The notes under the pieces are model-generated. The model saw only the letters and a program-made list of their open reading frames with translations, did no database searches and was not told where the DNA came from. The position numbers and the translations under genes are program-made. Of a stretch of DNA of 35,490 nt, positions 32,557 to 35,490 are shown piece after piece. Position 1 is the stretch's first letter. The number at the start of each line of letters is the position of its first letter. Source of the stretch: Candidatus Bathyarchaeota archaeon B26-2. Its GTDB lineage: Archaea; Thermoproteota; Bathyarchaeia; Bathyarchaeales; B26-1. The stretch covers positions 1 through 35,490 of the forward strand of contig LUCE01000019.1 in NCBI GenBank assembly GCA_001593935.1, written 5' to 3'.

Positions 32557-33375
32557 GTGGAGATGGAGGTCCCTTCATTGACGTCTAAAGTATCAAAACC
32601 GTTATGGCAGAGACTCTATGAGGATATAGGCCTCTCAGAGTATGAGGCTAGGGCCTACATCTCCCTGCTGGAGAACGGTCCCTCGACGGCTAGCAGGCTG
32701 AGCATGATCTCAGGAATCCCAAGGACGAAGATATACGGAACCCTCAAGAAGTTGATCGAGCGCGGCTTGGTGGTTGAAGTTCCAGAGAACCCTAGGATGT
32801 TCATCTCGGCGCCTCCAAGCGAGGCTTTGGAGCCTATCCTCAGGGCATACGAGAGGCTGGTTGAGGGCTTCCAGACGTTCATCTCATCCCTAGAAGAGAT
32901 GTACATCAAGACGAATTACACTTCCAAGCTGAGGAGGAGCAACTTATGGGTTGTCTTGGGAAGGAACGAGATACTCCAGAAGGTCTCGAGGATGCTTACA
33001 CGCGCTAATAAAATCGTCGAGCTGGTGACCACCGAGGACGGTTTGGTCCTCATCCACAAGTTTTACGGCAGGGTTCTGGACGACCTAGCCGGAAAGGGGG
33101 TTGAGGTCCGCATATTCACCCAGAGGAGCTCCAGGAACCAGAGCCTCATAAGAGAACTATGCTACGTCTACAAGGTTAGGCAGCTCGATGTCCCACCCTC
33201 GATCCTCTACGTCAATGTGGACGACTCGAGGTTTCTCCTAGCGTCTCTAACAGGGGATGCCTCAAAGCGGAGGAACAGCGACATCGGAGTCTTCATGGAG
33301 AACCCTATCCTCTGCAACCTGATCTTCCGGCTACTGAGAATCGGGAGGCCTAGAGAGCCCGTAATCGTCGGTTGA
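32557..33375 (+). CDS. TrmB-like transcriptional regulator
   Basis: This 272-residue protein has an N-terminal winged helix of the TrmB type (LYEDIGLSEYEARAYISLLE, then STASRLSMISGIPRTKIYGT followed by LKKLIERGLVVE). A linking coiled coil (residues about 95-125) leads to an effector domain of the phospholipase D-like type found in TrmB proteins (NKIVELVTTEDGL...KGVEVRIFTQRSSR...DIGVFMENPILCNLIF). Such regulators usually respond to sugars in archaea. The GTG start at 32557 follows GGAGG by 8 bases. Its stop directly abuts the stop of the convergent KaiC-like gene. The target genes are not evident from position. Confidence 0.85.
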   Translation: MEMEVPSLTSKVSKPLWQRLYEDIGLSEYEARAYISLLENGPSTASRLSMISGIPRTKIYGTLKKLIERGLVVEVPENPRMFISAPPSEALEPILRAYERLVEGFQTFISSLEEMYIKTNYTSKLRRSNLWVVLGRNEILQKVSRMLTRANKIVELVTTEDGLVLIHKFYGRVLDDLAGKGVEVRIFTQRSSRNQSLIRELCYVYKVRQLDVPPSILYVNVDDSRFLLASLTGDASKRRNSDIGVFMENPILCNLIFRLLRIGRPREPVIVG

Positions 33376-34761
33376 TTACAGGATCGGTGTGAGCCGGAGT
33401 TCGGGGAACCCCTTAGAGGGCTCGACCTCCATCACGTAGTATCCCGTTTTGGGTTTAACCCCGTAGATTAGGGCTACACCATCCATTTCAGCCACCTTAA
33501 GGTGGATGTTGGCTATCGTGGAGAGGGCCCTCACGTGTTTAGGCTGAGGCTCTCCATCGAGCGTTCCGAGAAGGATGAGACCCCCTTTCTGCCTCACGCC
33601 CTCGATCACGCTCAGCAGAGTTCTCAAGGCTTGACTTTCACCGTAGTTGTATGTTAAGGCGTCGAGCGACAAGAAGATGTACGCGGAAGCCTCTGACAGG
33701 GCCTCTTTAAGCGTCCTCGGTTCCGACGGGCTTGTTGGCAAGCATCTGACGAGTCTATTGAACTCTTCCTCACCGACGAAAGGCTCTAAATACTCCTTAA
33801 GATGCTCTGTGCCGAACCTGAGGGGGTCATAGGTTAGGAACCTCCTACCCTTCGTTACGAAGTTGAGGCCCGTTATGGAGATGATGCTCCTGTAGGCGTC
33901 GAGGTCTACGTCAGCTTCGGCCTCCAGAATGTTCACTGAACCTCTCGGCCACCCGCCTCCCAGAAGCTCATCAAGGTCTCCACTACCCGAAGAGTAGTAG
34001 GAGCCAATGTCAGGCAGGGGTGCAAACTCTCTCTTCACCCAGGTTCGTCTAAAGGTGAACTGTGGGAAGACCCTGAAACCCCTCTCTAGGGTGAAGAGGT
34101 ACCTATGTCTCTTCAGTCTCGTCCCCCTCATCTTGATTATGTCCATCTCCCTGAAGACGCGTCCGTCCATGATCTTCCTCCTCAACCTGATGACTCCGTC
34201 TGCCACGAACTCTTCGGCTCCCGCTCCAAGGCTCTCGCTTCCCAAGGGCGTCTCGGAGATTAGGATCGTTGTGCACCCGGTCTGTTTAATCAACTTACTT
34301 ATGATATGGACGAGTATCCTGACCTCGATCTTCTCCTTGAAGGCGTAGGCCATGGCGGAGAATGGATCTATGACCAGCCTCCTCGCGTTGAGGGAGTCTA
34401 TCTTCTCAACTATCGTCTCCATAAGGGAGTCTATACCAGTATCCTTAACAGTGACAAAGTCGAGGACTTCCACGCAGTTAAGGTCGTCCCGACTGCAGTT
34501 GAGGTGGTAGGCCATGTTCTCGATGATGTTCTCCTTGCCCTCCCCAAAGGAGACGAGGAGGGAAGGGTCTCCGAGCTCTGAGGCTCCGTGGAGGAGAAAC
34601 TTGAAGCCGAAGACTGTCTTGCCGGTTCCAGGGGTCCCGGCTAGAAGGATTAGACTCCCTTTCGGAAAACCTCCCTCTATGAGTGGGTCGAGGCCCTCTA
34701 TACCCGTCGGAACTCTCTCCAATCCACCCAACCTTTCAGGCAGCTCCTCATAAGTTGGCAT
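33376..34761 (-). CDS. KaiC/RadA-like ATPase with a degenerate second domain
   Basis: This 461-residue RecA-superfamily protein has two KaiC-like domains. The first is intact: GLDPLIEGGFPKGSLILLAG then Walker A GTPGTGKT (residues 42-49), the Walker B-like RRLVIDPFSAMAYAF, and a sensor loop TTILISETPLGSES. The second begins at DLDELLGGGWPRGSVNILEA near 260, but has EAEADVDLD where a P-loop should be, so it probably does not bind ATP. Archaeal KaiC-like proteins take part in signalling, motility or chemosensory control. No arCOG partner of known role is adjacent. The start ATG 34761 has no clear Shine-Dalgarno. The gene is tail to tail with the TrmB-like gene. Confidence 0.85.
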   Translation of the reverse strand: MPTYEELPERLGGLERVPTGIEGLDPLIEGGFPKGSLILLAGTPGTGKTVFGFKFLLHGASELGDPSLLVSFGEGKENIIENMAYHLNCSRDDLNCVEVLDFVTVKDTGIDSLMETIVEKIDSLNARRLVIDPFSAMAYAFKEKIEVRILVHIISKLIKQTGCTTILISETPLGSESLGAGAEEFVADGVIRLRRKIMDGRVFREMDIIKMRGTRLKRHRYLFTLERGFRVFPQFTFRRTWVKREFAPLPDIGSYYSSGSGDLDELLGGGWPRGSVNILEAEADVDLDAYRSIISITGLNFVTKGRRFLTYDPLRFGTEHLKEYLEPFVGEEEFNRLVRCLPTSPSEPRTLKEALSEASAYIFLSLDALTYNYGESQALRTLLSVIEGVRQKGGLILLGTLDGEPQPKHVRALSTIANIHLKVAEMDGVALIYGVKPKTGYYVMEVEPSKGFPELRLTPIL

Positions 34762-34929
34762 GTATCTAATCCTTTAAGTTAACGTCACCATGAACTCTCT
34801 GAAGCGGATACTTCTCGGATGAGAGACGGCTGAAGAGCCTAGAAAGACCTAAAGGAGGGAATAGAGAAACCTACTGGTGAACGTTTCGGTTCGACGGCTA
34901 CTTTGGAGCCGAATATAGAGGTTCCCCGC
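34762..34929. other. 168-base intergenic region between the KaiC-like and terminal URO-D genes
   Basis: These divergent genes share this region for their promoters. AAAGGAGG at 34851-34858 is a strong Shine-Dalgarno, but no start codon in the URO-D frame follows it at normal spacing. No TATA box is convincing. Confidence 0.4.
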
Positions 34930-35490
34930 ATGTTCGAACTGAGGTCGTCCATGAACTCTAGGGAGAACTATCTCCGGACAGTTGAGATGAGGTTCCCGGA
35001 GTGGATACCATGCACAATCGTGATCAACGACGCTACGTGGCATAGATATCGAGAACGACTCGAGGAGATAGTGGCGAGATACCCCGCAGTTATGGGCGAG
35101 TATAGTAGGGGGATCCGTAGCTTCGACGACTTCGGAGTTCGGGTTAAGGGCAACATCTACCGAGACGAGTGGGGGTGCGTCTGGCACCACGCCCAAGACG
35201 GACTCGCGGGACAGGTGAAGTTTCACCCCTTGGAAGACTGGAGAGACCTCAGAGAGTATAAGCCTCCAGACCCGTTGAGGCTGAAGGGTCCTCCTCAGGC
35301 CAGCACGCCTCCAACAGAGACTTGGGAAGAGGCGCGCCGGAGGCTGAAGGAGGATAGGAGAGCCGGTAGGCTGGCGTATGGCTACCTCCCACACGGCTCC
35401 CTCTTTCAACGCATCTACTACCTCAGAGGATTCAAGAACTTCCTAATCGACACTGTGACCCGCCAAGAGAGGCTGAGCAGCCTCGTAAGC
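34930..35490 (+). CDS. uroporphyrinogen decarboxylase superfamily protein, C-terminus outside window
   Basis: The ORF is open to the window end and so missing from the track. I translated it from ATG 34930: 187 uninterrupted codons beginning MFELRSSMNSRENYLRTVEM. It has the URO-D family start MNSRENYLRTVEMRFPEWIP and the segment NIYRDEWGCVWHHAQDGLAGQ, then HPLEDWRDLREYKPPDP, a form common in the archaeal and bacterial methyltransferase-like branch. Catalytic-half residues lie beyond the window. AGAGGT seven bases before ATG 34930 supports that start. TTG 34903 and ATG 34951 are alternatives. It is only distantly similar to the URO-D protein at 5255, so this is a second, different member of the superfamily. 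The track's minus-strand ORF 34849-35409 is its shadow. Confidence 0.85.
   Translation, partial: MFELRSSMNSRENYLRTVEMRFPEWIPCTIVINDATWHRYRERLEEIVARYPAVMGEYSRGIRSFDDFGVRVKGNIYRDEWGCVWHHAQDGLAGQVKFHPLEDWRDLREYKPPDPLRLKGPPQASTPPTETWEEARRRLKEDRRAGRLAYGYLPHGSLFQRIYYLRGFKNFLIDTVTRQERLSSLVS

Noticed and set aside
34849-35409. Minus-strand ORF of 186 residues
   Set aside because: The plus strand in this region encodes a URO-D family protein with clear motifs, so this ORF is its antisense shadow.
1-35490. tRNA, rRNA, CRISPR array, insertion sequence or prophage
   Set aside because: I found no T-loop consensus in intergenic regions, no regularly spaced repeats and no transposase, integrase or phage structural gene.

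Overview
The window reads as a stretch of an anaerobic archaeal chromosome. The evidence is archaeal ribosomal protein eS1, a DUF2095 protein, a UPF0282 metallo-beta-lactamase protein, KaiC-like and TrmB proteins, TATA-type promoters with short leaders, and an archaeal-type CO dehydrogenase alpha subunit (CdhA). The mixture of CdhA, a PPi-type phosphofructokinase, a 2,4-diaminopentanoate dehydrogenase-like enzyme, a GH38 mannosidase and URO-D family proteins fits the TACK/Thermoproteota side, with Bathyarchaeia my best guess. That placement is inference. I found no tRNA, rRNA, CRISPR array, transposase or phage gene.

Layout. 1-3.4 kb (minus): the N-terminal three quarters of cdhA, a sugar-phosphate isomerase-like TIM barrel, and a QueT-like ECF S component with a structured leader. 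3.6-9.9 kb (plus): a small coiled-coil protein, a pilin-like secreted protein with three Cys-x-Trp-x-Trp repeats, a URO-D family protein, a small winged-helix-like protein and a GH38 alpha-mannosidase. 10-18.6 kb (plus): a cell-envelope block of a giant FtsX/MacB-type permease, a NEW3-like surface protein, a UPF0182 membrane protein and two proteins with C-terminal membrane anchors. 18.6-20.1 kb: two overlapping amidohydrolase genes, the second lacking every metal ligand. 20.1-25.1 kb: DHH phosphoesterase (minus), DAPDH-like dehydrogenase (plus), UPF0282 MBL protein (minus), CTP synthase (minus). 25.3-26.4 kb: a PPi-type phosphofructokinase broken by an apparent 16-base deletion that removes its catalytic motif. 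26.4-30.7 kb: serS (minus), then eS1, a nucleotidyltransferase, a DUF2095 protein and a radical SAM-HhH protein (plus). 30.7-32.5 kb: a membrane protein with the architecture of eukaryotic ribophorin I. 32.5-35.5 kb: a TrmB-like regulator tail to tail with a KaiC-like ATPase, then the start of a second URO-D family gene that runs off the window.

How the genes fit together. CdhA points to CO2/acetyl-CoA metabolism by the Wood-Ljungdahl route. URO-D family proteins often include methyltransferases that feed corrinoid methyl pools. The GH38 enzyme, phosphofructokinase and isomerase-like barrel suggest sugar handling. The 10-18.6 kb block and the ribophorin I-like protein suggest a substantial investment in the glycosylated cell surface, since the predicted exported proteins carry several N-x-S/T sequons. 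The most interesting items are the ribophorin I-like protein, the active/inactive amidohydrolase pair, the envelope block, the broken phosphofructokinase and the QueT leader.
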